Source of the DNA: Streptomyces sp. NBC_00457
GTDB taxonomy: Bacteria; Actinomycetota; Actinomycetes; Streptomycetales; Streptomycetaceae
Direction of reading: 5' to 3'
DNA: 64,000 bases
Assembly: GCF_036014015.1 (NCBI RefSeq)
Contig: NZ_CP107905.1
Coordinates: 4,960,001-5,024,000, forward strand
Below the pieces are notes generated by a model. It saw only the letters and a list, made by a program, of their open reading frames with translations, did not search any database and was not told the DNA's origin. Positions 7,933-17,606 of the stretch are shown here, piece after piece. The stretch's first letter is position 1. The number at the start of each line of letters is the position of its first letter. A program made the position numbers and the translations under genes.

Positions 7933-10773
7933 TCAGTCCTCCGCCGAAGACGCCGCCGAGTTCGAAGCCGTCGCCTTCTTGGCCGCCGTCTTCGCAGCCG
8001 TCTTCTTCGCCGTGGTCGTTGTCTTCTTCGCCGCGGTCTTCTTGGCAGCCGTCTTCTTGGCCGGAGCCTTCTTCGCCGGGGCCTTCTTCGCGGCCGTCTT
8101 CTTCGCCGTCTTCTTGGCGGGTGCCTTCGCGCGCTTCTCCGCGAGCAGTTCGTAACCCCGCTCCGGGGTGATCTCCTCGACGCTGTCGCCGGACCGCAGG
8201 GTCGCGTTGGTCTCGCCGTCGGTGACGTACGGCCCGAAGCGCCCGTCCTTGACGACGACCGGCTTCTCACTGACCGGGTCCGTGCCCAGCTCCTTGAGCG
8301 GGGGCTTGGCGGCGGCGCGCCCGCGCTGCTTGGGCTGAGCGTAGATCGCCAGTGCCTCTTCGAGGGTGATCGTGAAGAGCTGCTCCTCCGACTGCAGCGA
8401 ACGCGAGTCCGTGCCCTTCTTCAGGTACGGCCCGTAGCGCCCGTTCTGCGCGGTGATCTCCTGGCCCTCGGCATCGGTGCCGACGACACGCGGCAGCGAC
8501 ATCAGCTTCAGCGCGTCCTCGAGCGTCACCGTGTCGAGAGACATCGACTTGAACAGCGAGGCCGTGCGCGGCTTGACGGCGTTCTTGCCGGTCTTCGGGG
8601 TGCCCTCGGGGAGCACCTCGGTGACGTACGGGCCGTAACGGCCGTCCCTGGCGATGATCTGGTGGCCGGTCGAGGGGTCGGTGCCCAGCTCGAAGTCGCC
8701 GCTCGGCTTGGCGAGCAGTTCCTCCGCGTACTCGACACTCAGCTCGTCCGGGGCCAGGTCTTCGGGGACGTCCGCGCGCTGATGGTTCTCGGAGTCCTTC
8801 TCGCCGCGCTCGATGTACGGGCCGTAGCGTCCGACCCGCAGCACGATGTCGCTGCCCACGGGGAACGACGACACCTCGCGCGCGTCGATCGCGCCCAGGT
8901 CGGTCACCAGCTCCTTGAGGCCGCCGAGGTGGTCCCCGTCGCCGTTGCCGGCCTCGGCCGCGCCGCCGTTGCCGGTGCCCTCGCCGAAGTAGAACCGCTT
9001 CAGCCACGGCACGGCCTGCGCCTCGCCGCGCGCGATGCGGTCGAGGTCGTCTTCCATCCTGGCGGTGAAGTCGTAGTCCACGAGCCGCCCGAAGTGCTTC
9101 TCCAGGAGGTTGACCACGGCGAAGGAGAGGAAGGACGGGACGAGTGCCGTGCCCTTCTTGAACACATAGCCGCGGTCCAGGATCGTGCCGATGATCGACG
9201 CATACGTCGACGGACGGCCGATCTCGCGCTCTTCGAGCTCCTTGACCAGGCTGGCCTCGGTGTAGCGGGCCGGGGGCTTGGTGGCGTGCCCGTCGACCGT
9301 GATCTCCTCGGCGCTGAGCCCGTCGCCCTCGCGCACCTGTGGCAGCCGGCGCTCGCGGTCGTCCAGCTCGGCGTTGGGGTCGTCGGCGCCCTCGACGTAT
9401 GCCTTCAGGAAGCCGTGGAAGGTGATCGTCTTGCCGGACGCGCTGAACTCGACGTCGCGGCCGTCGGCGGCGGTGCCACCGATCTTCACCGTGACGGAGT
9501 TACCGGTCGCGTCCTTCATCTGGGAGGCGACGGTCCGCTTCCAGATCAGCTCGTACAGCTTGAACTGGTCGCCGGTCAGTCCGGTCTCGGCAGGCGTGCG
9601 GAAACGGTCGCCCGAGGGGCGGATCGCCTCGTGCGCCTCCTGCGCGTTCTTGACCTTCCCGGCGTACGTCCGCGGGGACGACGGCAGGTAGTCGGCGCCG
9701 TACAACTGCGTGACCTGGGCGCGGGCGGCGGCGATCGCCGTGTCGCTCAGGGTCGTGGAGTCCGTACGCATGTACGTGATGAAGCCGTTCTCGTACAGCT
9801 TCTGCGCGACCTGCATCGTGGCCTTCGCGCCGAAGCCGAGCTTGCGGCTGGCCTCCTGCTGCAGCGTCGTCGTACGGAACGGGGCGTACGGCGAGCGGCG
9901 GTACGGCTTGGACTCGACGGACCGGACGGCGAACTGCGTCTGCTCCAGGGCGGCGGCCAGGGCGCGGGCGTTCGCCTCGTCGAGGTGGAGGGTGTTCGCG
10001 CTCTTGAGTTGTCCCAGGGAGTCGAAGTCGCGGCCCTGCGCGACCCGCCTGCCGTCGACGGTCTGGAGGCGGGCGACCAGCGACGACGGGTCCGACGAGT
10101 CCCCGGCGCGGCCGGTCGCGAAGGTGCCCGTCAGGTCCCAGTACTCAGCAGAACGAAACGCGATGCGCTCGCGTTCCCGCTCCACCACGAGCCGGGTGGC
10201 GACGGACTGGACACGGCCGGCCGACAGGCGCGGCATGACCTTCTTCCACAGGACCGGCGAGACCTCGTAGCCGTAGAGGCGGTCGAGGATGCGGCGGGTC
10301 TCCTGGGCGTCGACGAGCTTCTGGTTGAGCTCGCGCGGGTTGGCGACGGCGGCCTGGATCGCGGCCTTGGTGATCTCGTGGAAGACCATCCGCTTGACCG
10401 GGACCTTGGGCTTGAGCACTTCCTGGAGGTGCCAGGCGATGGCCTCGCCCTCGCGGTCCTCATCGGTGGCGAGGTAGAGCTCGTCGGAGTCCTTCAGCAG
10501 GTCCTTGAGCTTCTTGACCTGGGCCCTCTTGTCGGCGTTGACGACATAGATCGGCTCGAAGTCGTGCTCGACGTCCACGCCGAGGCGGCGGACCTCGCCG
10601 GTGTACTTCTCCGGCACCTCCGCGGCGCCGTTGGGGAGGTCGCGGATGTGCCCGACGCTCGCTTCGACGACGTAGCCGGGGCCGAGGTAGCCCTTGATCG
10701 TCTTCGCCTTGGCAGGCGACTCGACGATGACGAGTCGGCGGCCGCCGTGTGCGGTGTCGCTGGTCGGGGACAA
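7933..10773 (-). CDS. topA: DNA topoisomerase I
   Basis: 946-residue type IA topoisomerase that relaxes negative supercoils. The Toprim domain has LVIVESPAKAKTIKGYLG and the metal site ATDEDREGEA. The active-site Tyr is in FITYMRTDST. Four C-terminal GRYGPYI/GRFGPYV repeat modules replace the zinc fingers of the E. coli enzyme, and the protein ends in a 65-residue Lys/Ala tail (KAPAKK, TAAKK repeats), a feature known to raise processivity in Streptomyces and Mycobacterium TopA. The start is TTG 10773 with GGAGAG upstream; no other in-frame start precedes the conserved ESPAK region. The tmk fusion lies 141 bp downstream on the same strand. Confidence 0.97.
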   Translation of the reverse strand: MSPTSDTAHGGRRLVIVESPAKAKTIKGYLGPGYVVEASVGHIRDLPNGAAEVPEKYTGEVRRLGVDVEHDFEPIYVVNADKRAQVKKLKDLLKDSDELYLATDEDREGEAIAWHLQEVLKPKVPVKRMVFHEITKAAIQAAVANPRELNQKLVDAQETRRILDRLYGYEVSPVLWKKVMPRLSAGRVQSVATRLVVERERERIAFRSAEYWDLTGTFATGRAGDSSDPSSLVARLQTVDGRRVAQGRDFDSLGQLKSANTLHLDEANARALAAALEQTQFAVRSVESKPYRRSPYAPFRTTTLQQEASRKLGFGAKATMQVAQKLYENGFITYMRTDSTTLSDTAIAAARAQVTQLYGADYLPSSPRTYAGKVKNAQEAHEAIRPSGDRFRTPAETGLTGDQFKLYELIWKRTVASQMKDATGNSVTVKIGGTAADGRDVEFSASGKTITFHGFLKAYVEGADDPNAELDDRERRLPQVREGDGLSAEEITVDGHATKPPARYTEASLVKELEEREIGRPSTYASIIGTILDRGYVFKKGTALVPSFLSFAVVNLLEKHFGRLVDYDFTARMEDDLDRIARGEAQAVPWLKRFYFGEGTGNGGAAEAGNGDGDHLGGLKELVTDLGAIDAREVSSFPVGSDIVLRVGRYGPYIERGEKDSENHQRADVPEDLAPDELSVEYAEELLAKPSGDFELGTDPSTGHQIIARDGRYGPYVTEVLPEGTPKTGKNAVKPRTASLFKSMSLDTVTLEDALKLMSLPRVVGTDAEGQEITAQNGRYGPYLKKGTDSRSLQSEEQLFTITLEEALAIYAQPKQRGRAAAKPPLKELGTDPVSEKPVVVKDGRFGPYVTDGETNATLRSGDSVEEITPERGYELLAEKRAKAPAKKTAKKTAAKKAPAKKAPAKKTAAKKTAAKKTTTTAKKTAAKTAAKKATASNSAASSAED

Positions 10774-11021
10774 CTTCGCTCTTCTCTCCGGTCGACGCTG
10801 GGGTCACTCCCCAGGCCTTGGTTCCCGGGGTCGGGTCATGCTGACGCTGCGGAGTGTGACGGTACATCCCGCCCCCGTGTCAAACGGGAAAAGCCCGCAA
10901 CGGCCACTCGAACGGTAACCCGACTCCCGCCATTCCTGCCGCCCGGAGTGCCCACCGGCCTTTTCGAACCTATCCGGAGGACGACCTTCTTCTTATCGAA
11001 GTCCCTGTCCCCGGGCGGTTC

Positions 11022-11219
11022 TCAGACGCGGGTGAAGCACCACGTTCCGAGAATCAGCGCGATCACCGCGGCGATGGTCGCGAGCGTCGCCGATGCGACG
11101 GGGCTCACACCGTGGGCGACGGGTTCGCGGTGTCGCACGCGCACCGCCGTCCACACCAGCAGCCCGCCGCCGAACAGGGCGAACACCACACCCGCGAAGA
11201 TCGCCGGTCCGCTCTCCAT
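11022..11219 (-). CDS. Small two-helix membrane protein
   Basis: 65-residue protein starting MESGPAIFAG at ATG 11219, with AAAGGG just upstream as the ribosome site. Two membrane helices are evident (about residues 5-25 and 40-62), joined by a short basic loop with RHREPVAHG. A longer frame exists upstream but lacks a ribosome site. No family is recognised; a similar small gene sits beside topA in other Streptomyces. Function unknown. The flanking gaps (10774-11021 and 11220-11509) show nothing recognisable. Confidence 0.7.
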   Translation of the reverse strand: MESGPAIFAGVVFALFGGGLLVWTAVRVRHREPVAHGVSPVASATLATIAAVIALILGTWCFTRV

Positions 11220-11509
11220 GGCCCTTTGTGCCCCTTTTCTCCCGTTCACGCGTGCCCAGTGCCGGGAGGCTGACACGTGCGGACGGCGACCCGGCGAACC
11301 TCAGGTGAACGAGGGACCGACGCGGCTGTGGATCACCCGCCGACAACCACTGACCGGTCTCGGCCCGATCTCGACCGGCTCCGAACCGGGTTCCCAGATC
11401 GACTCGAATTTGTCGCGGCACAACATGATCGAGTTGTCGCTGCCCTTCTTCTGGCTCATTCCATTCGGCGACGGAGCACATCCGTGCCCATTGACCGCGG
11501 GCCTCGTCC

Positions 11510-13027
11510 CTACGCCGGATCGAGGAACCCCTGTTCCACCAGCAGCCGGATCTGCGCGGGCGTGCGGTCGCGCAGCAAGACCGGGTCCTCACCCATCAGT
11601 TGGGCGATGGCATCCAGAATGCGGCCCGCGCTCAGCGTGCCGTCGCAGACACCCGCGAAGCCCGCGCCGACCGTGTCCACCTTGGTGGCCCGGCGCATCC
11701 CGCGGTGCTGGCGCAGCACCACGTGTTCCGGGTCCTCGGCGCCGGGCAGCCCGACCTGCTCCTGGACGATCTCGGCGCCGAGCCGGAAGTGGCCTTCGAG
11801 CAGGTCGGCGTCGTCGTGTGCGCGCAGGAAGTCGAGGCGATCGAAGTGCGCCCGGACCGTCTCACCGAGCGGCTGTTCGACCGGGTGCGGCCACTCCTCG
11901 ATGGTCACCGAGGGCACGGCCGTCCCCGTCCTGCGCAGCGTGATCCAGCCGAAGCCGACCGCCTTCACCTTGCGCGCCTCGAACTCGTCCAGCCACGCGT
12001 CGTACCGCGCCTGGTACTCGGCCGGGTCGCCCCGGTGATCGCCGGCGTCCCTGAGCCACAACTCGGCGTACTGCGTGACGTCCTGCACCTCGCGCTGCAC
12101 GATCCACGCATCGCACCCGCGCGGCACCCACGACCGGATCCTGTCCTGCCAGTCCTCCCCCTCCACGTGCTGCCAGTTGGCGAGGAACTGCGCGAACCCG
12201 CCCTCCCGCAGCCGTTCCCCCGCCCCCTGAACGAGCGAGCGGCACAGATCGTCCCCGCCCATCCCGCCGTCGCGATACGCCAGCCGGGCGCCCGGCGAGA
12301 TCACGAACGGCGGGTTCGACACGATCAGGTCGTACGTCTCCCCGTCCCGGACCGGCTCGAACAGCGAGCCCTCCCGGAGGTCGGCCCCCGGGGCGCCCGA
12401 CAGCGCCAGCGTGAGCGCGGTGATGTGCAACGCGCGCGGGTTGACGTCGGTCGCCGTCACGCGCGTGGCGTGCTGCGCGGCGTGCAGCGCCTGGATCCCG
12501 GAACCGGTGCCGAGATCGAGCGCGGCGGAGACGGGCGTCCGTACGGTGATGCCGGCCAGGGTCGTGGAGGCGCCGCCGACGCCCAGGACGACGCGCTCGT
12601 CCCGGCTGCCGATCCCACCGGCCCCGCCGACCGCGCACCCCAGGTCGGACACGATGAACCAGTCCTCGCCACCGGGCCCGCCGTACGGCCGTACGTCCAC
12701 GGCCGCCGCGACCTCGTCCGCGCCCGCACGCACCAGCCACCCGCTCTTCAGGCACGCGTCGACGGGCAGAACGCCCTCCACGCGCGCGTGCGGCACGGGC
12801 TGCTGCAACAGGAACAGCCGTACGAGCATCTCCAGCGGCGTGTCGCCGCGGGTCGCCCGGAGCGCGGGCACGGTTTCGCTCCGTGCGAGCGCCGCGTACG
12901 CGGGCGCACCGAGCAGCTCGAGCAGTCCGTCGGCGGTGAAGGAGGCCACGAGCAGGGCGTCCCGGAGACGGGAGGTGATCTCGGGGCGGTCGATGGAGGG
13001 CAGCGAGGACAGGCTGGAGTTACTCAC
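11510..13027 (-). CDS. SAM-dependent methyltransferase, HemK/RsmC-like
   Basis: 505-residue protein. The C-terminal two thirds carry a Rossmann methyltransferase: motif I LDLGTGSGIQALHAA, acidic TDVNPRALH, and catalytic SNPPFV (near residue 237), the NPPY/F motif of enzymes that methylate an exocyclic or side-chain amide nitrogen (PrmC, RsmC and RlmG groups). The N-terminal 130 residues form a separate helical domain. The substrate cannot be read from the sequence. GTG start at 13027. It lies downstream of a lipoprotein gene on the same strand with a 38-bp gap, so cotranscription is possible. Confidence 0.85.
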   Translation of the reverse strand: MSNSSLSSLPSIDRPEITSRLRDALLVASFTADGLLELLGAPAYAALARSETVPALRATRGDTPLEMLVRLFLLQQPVPHARVEGVLPVDACLKSGWLVRAGADEVAAAVDVRPYGGPGGEDWFIVSDLGCAVGGAGGIGSRDERVVLGVGGASTTLAGITVRTPVSAALDLGTGSGIQALHAAQHATRVTATDVNPRALHITALTLALSGAPGADLREGSLFEPVRDGETYDLIVSNPPFVISPGARLAYRDGGMGGDDLCRSLVQGAGERLREGGFAQFLANWQHVEGEDWQDRIRSWVPRGCDAWIVQREVQDVTQYAELWLRDAGDHRGDPAEYQARYDAWLDEFEARKVKAVGFGWITLRRTGTAVPSVTIEEWPHPVEQPLGETVRAHFDRLDFLRAHDDADLLEGHFRLGAEIVQEQVGLPGAEDPEHVVLRQHRGMRRATKVDTVGAGFAGVCDGTLSAGRILDAIAQLMGEDPVLLRDRTPAQIRLLVEQGFLDPA

Positions 13028-13065
13028 GCCCTCATTGTGACGCGCACCGGGCCGCAGAGGCTCCC

Positions 13066-13647
13066 TCAGCTGTCGGTGGCCGGCGCCGACGCGGCTGCCT
13101 TCTTGCAGCTCTCCTGCTTGACCAGAGACTCCTTGGCGTCGCCCTCTTCGAGCTGCTTGAGCGCGGCGACCGCGTTCTTGCGCAGGGTCACCACGTCCTT
13201 CATGCCGTCCGACAGGTCATTGAGTCCGGACGCGAACTTCGCCTGGTCCTTCGTGTTCAGCGCGTCGACCTGCTTCTTCAGGTCGGCGTAGGCCGTGGAG
13301 ACGGCGTTGAGCTTCTTGACGGCGTCCTGCTGCTTCGTCGCACCGTCGTCCACACCCGGAGGCGCTCCGGCGTCCTGAAGGTGGGTCGCCCGCTCCTTGA
13401 AGCCATCGGAGAGGTCTCCGAATGACTTGGAATCGACCTTCTGGAGCTCCTCGGGCTCGCTGTCCGTGGCCACCTTGTTGATCGCGGCGTCGGCAGCGGC
13501 GATCTTCGCGTTCGGCGCCGTGGCCGTGTTGCAGATCTTCTTGGCCCAGGCGTCGAGCTCCTCGTTGCCCTCGTCGCCGCTGCATGCCGACAGCGCCAGT
13601 ACCAGTACCGCACCGCCGGACAGTGCGGCCGCGAGCTTCTTGTTCAC
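13066..13647 (-). CDS. Small secreted lipoprotein
   Basis: 193 residues after a GTG start at 13647, chosen because AAGGGA lies about 8 bp upstream and because it gives a clean lipoprotein signal peptide: NKKLAAALSGG, a hydrophobic core, and lipobox ALSAC. The mature part is helical and Lys/Asp-rich with two Cys residues (KKICNT and ESCKKA), probably a disulfide. No enzymatic motif is seen. Resembles the small secreted proteins common in Streptomyces envelopes; function unknown. In-frame sequence further upstream is unlikely to be translated. Confidence 0.8.
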   Translation of the reverse strand: MNKKLAAALSGGAVLVLALSACSGDEGNEELDAWAKKICNTATAPNAKIAAADAAINKVATDSEPEELQKVDSKSFGDLSDGFKERATHLQDAGAPPGVDDGATKQQDAVKKLNAVSTAYADLKKQVDALNTKDQAKFASGLNDLSDGMKDVVTLRKNAVAALKQLEEGDAKESLVKQESCKKAAASAPATDS

Positions 13648-13788
13648 CGGTTTGGTCCCTTCCGTGGCTCTCGGCCCCGGAACATACACGCCGGACGGAC
13701 GACACCTACACACCGAAGGCCCAGTAAGAACCCTTTTCGTGCGATTTACACCAGAGAGAGAAGGGTCACGGCTCAGGGCGTGAACACG

Positions 13789-13838
13789 CACGGGGCGGGC
13801 AGACGACGCGTCAATGCGCGCCGCCTGCCCGCCCCGTG
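13789..13838 (-). terminator. Terminator after the H+-pyrophosphatase gene
   Basis: A perfect 14-bp inverted repeat (13789-13802 with 13825-13838) around a 22-base loop lies 22 bp past the hppA stop. It also sits ahead of the lipoprotein gene, so it insulates the two leftward units. Confidence 0.6.
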
Positions 13839-13859
13839 AGCTGGGCGTCGTAAGACCGC

Positions 13860-16265
13860 CTACGAAACCACCGCTGGATCGGCCGGCTTGGCCACCCTTT
13901 CGGCGTTGCCTTCGTCACCCACGGCGATGCCGCGCCGCTTGGAGATGTAGACCGCGCCGATGATCACCAGCAGCGACAGGACCGAGATCGCGATGCGGAC
14001 ACCGATGCTCTTGTCCTCGCCGTAGCTGAATTTGATGACCGCGGGCGCGATCAGCAGGGCCACCAGGTTCATGACCTTCAGCAGCGGGTTGATCGCGGGC
14101 CCCGCGGTGTCCTTGAAGGGGTCGCCGACGGTGTCGCCGATCACCGTGGCGGCATGGGCTTCGCTGCCCTTGCCTCCGTGGTGACCGTCCTCGACGAGCT
14201 TCTTGGCGTTGTCCCAGGCGCCGCCGGAGTTGGCGAGGAAGACCGCCATCAGCGTGCCGGTGCCGATCGCGCCCGCGAGGAACGCGCCGAGCGCGCCGAC
14301 ACCGAGCGTGAACCCGATGGCGATGGGCGCCATGACCGCCAGCAGGCCTGGCGTGGTGAGTTCCCTCAAGGCGTCCCTGGTGCAGATGTCGACGACCTTG
14401 CCGTACTCCGGCTTCTCCGTGTAGTCCATGATCCCGGGCCGCTCACGGAACTGCCGCCGCACCTCGTAGACCACGGATCCCGCCGACCGCGACACCGCGT
14501 TGATCGCCAGCCCCGAGAAGAGGAAGACGACCGCGGCGCCCGCGATGAGGCCGACGAGGTTGTTGGGCTGCGAGATGTCCATCATCAGGGTCATCGGCGC
14601 GCCCTCGCCGGTCAGTTTCTCGCCGACGTCCCGCGCGCCGGTCGTGATCGCGTCACGGTACGACCCGAAGAGCGCCGCTGCCGCGAGGACCGCGGTGGCG
14701 ATGGCGATGCCCTTGGTGATGGCCTTGGTGGTGTTGCCGACCGCGTCCAGGTCGGTGAGCACCTGCGCGCCCGAGCCCGTGACGTCACCGGACATCTCGG
14801 CGATGCCCTGCGCGTTGTCGGAGACCGGCCCGAAGGTGTCCATCGCGACGATCACGCCGACCGTGGTGAGCAGGCCGGTTCCGGCCAGCGCCACCGCGAA
14901 CAGCGCCAGCATGATCGACGTACCGCCGAGCAGGAAGGCCCCGTACACGCCGAGGCCGATCAACAGGGCGGTGTAGACGGCCGATTCGAGGCCTACGGAG
15001 ATCCCGGCGAGGACGACGGTGGCGGGACCGGTGAGCGAGGTCTTGCCGATGTCCATGACCGGCCGGCGGTTGGTCTCGGTGAAGTAGCCGGTCAGCTGCT
15101 GGATGACAGCGGCGAGCACGATGCCGATGGCCACCGCGACGAGCGCGAGGATCCGTGGATCGCCGTCCTTGGCGGCGATGGTCGCGTCGGTGACGCCGTC
15201 GAGTTCGGCGTACGACGACGGCAGATAGATGAAGACGGCGATCGCGACCAGTACGAGCGAGATCACCGCGGAGATGAAGAAACCGCGGTTGATCGCCGTC
15301 ATGCCGCTGCGGTCGGACCGGCGGGGCGCCACGGCGAAGATGCCGATCATGGCCGTGATCACGCCGATCGCGGGCACGAGCAGCGGGAAGCCGAGTCCGG
15401 CGTCGCCGAAGGCGGCCGAGCCGAGGATCAGCGCGGCGACGAGCGTCACGGCGTACGACTCGAAGAGGTCGGCCGCCATGCCCGCGCAGTCGCCGACGTT
15501 GTCGCCCACGTTGTCGGCGATGGTCGCGGCATTACGCGGATCGTCCTCCGGAATGCCCTTCTCGACCTTGCCGACCAGGTCGGCGCCGACGTCGGCGGCC
15601 TTGGTGAAGATGCCGCCGCCGACACGCATGAACATGGCGATGAGGGCGGCCCCGAGGCCGAATCCCTCGAGCACCTTCGGCGCGTCGGCCGCGTAGACCA
15701 GCACCACACAAGAGGCGCCCAGCAGACCGAGCCCCACTGTGAACATGCCGACGACGCCGCCCGTGCGGAAAGCGATCTTCATGGCCTTGTGCGAGACGGC
15801 GGTGAGATCCTTTTCCGGCTCACCTTCCGCGGGGGTCGCCTCGCGCGCGGCGGCGGCGACTCGCACATTGCTCCGTACGGCGAGCCACATACCGATATAG
15901 CCGGTGGCCGCCGAGAACGCCGCGCCGATCAAGAAGAACACTGATCGGCCGGCGCGCTGATTCCAGTCGTCCGCGGGTAGCAGCATGAGCAGGAAGAACA
16001 CGACGACGGCGAATACGCCGAGCGTGCGCAGCTGCCGGGCCAGATAGGCGTTGGCGCCTTCCTGGATGGCTGTCGCGATCTCCTTCATGCTGTCGGTGCC
16101 TTCGCCTGCCGCGAGCACCTGGCGCACCAGGATGCCTGCGACCACGAGAGCCGCGAGCGCGACGACCCCGATGACCATCACGAGGATGCGGTTGTCGTCG
16201 GTCAGGACTGCGGCTGCGAAGGTAGTGGGATGGTCAAACTGATGAGGGGTAGAAAGCCCCGCCAT
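13860..16265 (-). CDS. hppA: K+-independent H+-translocating inorganic pyrophosphatase
   Basis: 801-residue integral membrane pump, about 16 helices, that couples pyrophosphate hydrolysis to proton export. The signature DVGADLVGKVEKGIPEDDPR and the following DNVGDNVGDCAGMAADLFESY are the Mg-PPi site. GNTTKAITKG has Lys where K+-dependent enzymes have Ala, so the pump should be K+-independent. ATG start at 16265 with a strong AAGGAGGA site 6 bp upstream. It is monocistronic between terminators. In this position in Streptomyces it removes pyrophosphate from biosynthesis and adds to the proton gradient. Confidence 0.97.
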   Translation of the reverse strand: MAGLSTPHQFDHPTTFAAAVLTDDNRILVMVIGVVALAALVVAGILVRQVLAAGEGTDSMKEIATAIQEGANAYLARQLRTLGVFAVVVFFLLMLLPADDWNQRAGRSVFFLIGAAFSAATGYIGMWLAVRSNVRVAAAAREATPAEGEPEKDLTAVSHKAMKIAFRTGGVVGMFTVGLGLLGASCVVLVYAADAPKVLEGFGLGAALIAMFMRVGGGIFTKAADVGADLVGKVEKGIPEDDPRNAATIADNVGDNVGDCAGMAADLFESYAVTLVAALILGSAAFGDAGLGFPLLVPAIGVITAMIGIFAVAPRRSDRSGMTAINRGFFISAVISLVLVAIAVFIYLPSSYAELDGVTDATIAAKDGDPRILALVAVAIGIVLAAVIQQLTGYFTETNRRPVMDIGKTSLTGPATVVLAGISVGLESAVYTALLIGLGVYGAFLLGGTSIMLALFAVALAGTGLLTTVGVIVAMDTFGPVSDNAQGIAEMSGDVTGSGAQVLTDLDAVGNTTKAITKGIAIATAVLAAAALFGSYRDAITTGARDVGEKLTGEGAPMTLMMDISQPNNLVGLIAGAAVVFLFSGLAINAVSRSAGSVVYEVRRQFRERPGIMDYTEKPEYGKVVDICTRDALRELTTPGLLAVMAPIAIGFTLGVGALGAFLAGAIGTGTLMAVFLANSGGAWDNAKKLVEDGHHGGKGSEAHAATVIGDTVGDPFKDTAGPAINPLLKVMNLVALLIAPAVIKFSYGEDKSIGVRIAISVLSLLVIIGAVYISKRRGIAVGDEGNAERVAKPADPAVVS

Positions 16266-16512
16266 TCGTCCTCCTTGACGCCTGTGCTGAGCTCAAGATG
16301 TGGACGGATTCTAGGTACCCGGACCTGATCAAAACAGTGCGCGGTAAACGGAATTAGCCTTCACATGCTCTTCAGCAAATGATCGACGTCACGCCACACA
16401 ACCCGAAAGCGGTAATGCCTCAAAGGCATTGACGCCTGCATTGACCCTTGATCGAATTATCGGTTAATGATCGTGAATTCCTTCACGAATTGCCCGGCGC
16501 TGCGACAGAAAA
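16266..16512 (-). promoter_or_regulatory. hppA upstream region
   Basis: About 250 bp without a gene between hppA and the anti-sigma terminator. It is clearly richer in A/T than the surroundings (for example 16440-16490) and holds GCATTGAC twice near 16425-16445. Leftward hppA promoters are expected here; I cannot assign one exactly. Confidence 0.4.
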
Positions 16513-16545
16513 CACGAAGGGCCCTGCTCAGCAGGGCCCTTCGTG
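16513..16545. terminator. Perfect hairpin between hppA and the bldG operon
   Basis: A 15-bp perfect stem (16513-16527 with 16531-16545) and a 3-base loop, located 18 bp after the stop of the leftward anti-sigma gene. It is the obvious end of the bldG transcript. Confidence 0.8.
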
Positions 16546-16562
16546 GTGAAGCGTGGTGGGAC

Positions 16563-17000
16563 TCAGGGGAGCACCGCGGTCGGCGGCGTGGTCGGCCAGG
16601 TCATACGGATCAACCCGCCGTGCTCGCCGGCGGTGACCTCCACGTCGTCGACGAGGCCGCTGATGACCGCGAGGCCCATCTCGTCCTCCTCGGTCTCCGC
16701 GTCGGGATCCTCGGCGGCGCCACCGGGCGCGCGATGCCCGGGAGCCGAACGCGGCGCCTCGTCGCCGACCTCGATGGAGAACTGCTTCTCCTCCTCGATC
16801 AGCAGCACTTTGACCGGCGCCGTGATGCCGCCGCTCTGGTGCAGTCCGACGGCACGGGTGCAGGCCTCGCCGACAGCGAGTCTGACCTCGTCGAGGACGG
16901 CCTCGTCCACTCCGGCCCTGCGCGCCACCGCTGCCGCCACCAGTCGGGCGGTCCTGACGTGCTCGGGCAGCGCGCTGAAGCGGAGTTCAACGGTGGCCAT
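16563..17000 (-). CDS. Anti-sigma factor, RsbW-type serine kinase
   Basis: 145-residue GHKL-fold protein. The N box is DEVRLAVGEACTRAV (Glu and Asn-position region near residues 38-52) and the G box is MGLAVISGLVDDV; between them sits an acidic insert, EDPDAETEEDE. In Streptomyces this gene follows bldG (SCO3548, from memory) and its product binds sigma factors and phosphorylates the BldG antagonist. It starts at ATG 17000, 120 bp after the bldG stop, and both end at the hairpin 16513-16545. Confidence 0.9.
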   Translation of the reverse strand: MATVELRFSALPEHVRTARLVAAAVARRAGVDEAVLDEVRLAVGEACTRAVGLHQSGGITAPVKVLLIEEEKQFSIEVGDEAPRSAPGHRAPGGAAEDPDAETEEDEMGLAVISGLVDDVEVTAGEHGGLIRMTWPTTPPTAVLP

Positions 17001-17120
17001 GCATCCCCCTCGGAACTTCGGGCGTGCTGTCGGGGGACCGGGCTGCCGATAGCCCGGACCCCCTCATGAACTTCTTCCGTCCCGGGCACGGACGACTGAT
17101 CACTGGCCCGGGCGCGGCGG

Positions 17121-17462
17121 TCAGTCTGTGGCCGCCACCGCTTCCTCGACCGAGGTGTGAATCGGGAACACCTTGGTGAGGCCGGTGATGCGGAAGATCT
17201 TCAAAATGCGCTCCTGGTTGCAGACCAGGCGCAGCGAGCCCTCATGGGCACGCACACGCTTCAGGCCGCCGACCAGTACGCCGAGACCGGTGGAGTCGAG
17301 GAAGTCCACGCCCTCCATGTCGACGACGAGGTGGAAACTCCCGTCATTCACCAGCTCGACGAGCTGCTCGCGCAGCTTGGGCGCGGTATAAACGTCGATT
17401 TCGCCACCGACCTTGACGATCGTGCGATCGCCGACGGTCTCGGTCGACAGGGACAGGTCCAC
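17121..17462 (-). CDS. bldG: Anti-anti-sigma factor BldG
   Basis: 113-residue STAS protein essentially identical in pattern to Streptomyces Bld[15 protein letters not shown], then [13 protein letters not shown] with the phosphorylatable Ser. The unphosphorylated form sequesters anti-sigma factors and is needed for aerial growth and antibiotic production. GTG start at 17462 with GGAGG 5 bp upstream. The promoter lies in 17463-17570, shared with a divergent helicase gene. BldG is known to be transcribed alone and together with the downstream anti-sigma gene. Confidence 0.96.
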   Translation of the reverse strand: MDLSLSTETVGDRTIVKVGGEIDVYTAPKLREQLVELVNDGSFHLVVDMEGVDFLDSTGLGVLVGGLKRVRAHEGSLRLVCNQERILKIFRITGLTKVFPIHTSVEEAVAATD

Positions 17463-17540
17463 GGATCCTCCAGCACCTTGCTATCGAGCGGTCGCCCCTC
17501 GGGTCACCTCGGCAGGGCCCGGGACGGTTCGCCAGCCGCG

Positions 17541-17606
17541 ATGGCATTCAATCACTTACGGCAGGCGTGCACGACGCCTTGGTCCCATTGTCCGTCACGC
17601 CAGTGA
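17541..17606 (+). other. Short upstream frame with a TTA codon, overlapping the helicase start
   Basis: ATG 17541 opens a 21-codon frame beginning MAFNHL, whose Leu is a TTA codon (17556-17558), and stops at TGA 17606. It overlaps the GTG 17567 start of the helicase frame. As I remember related Streptomyces helicases, they begin MAFNHLPAGVHDAL; here one base fewer between TTA and GTG would put that leader out of frame. It may be a leader peptide or a frameshifted N-terminus. Confidence 0.35.

Noticed and set aside
7935..8140. Lys/Ala-rich end of topA as a repeat-driven oddity
   Set aside because: Such a tail is a known feature of actinobacterial TopA.
10774..11021. Riboswitch or RNA gene upstream of topA
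   Set aside because: No conserved core or stable multi-stem structure could be recognised.
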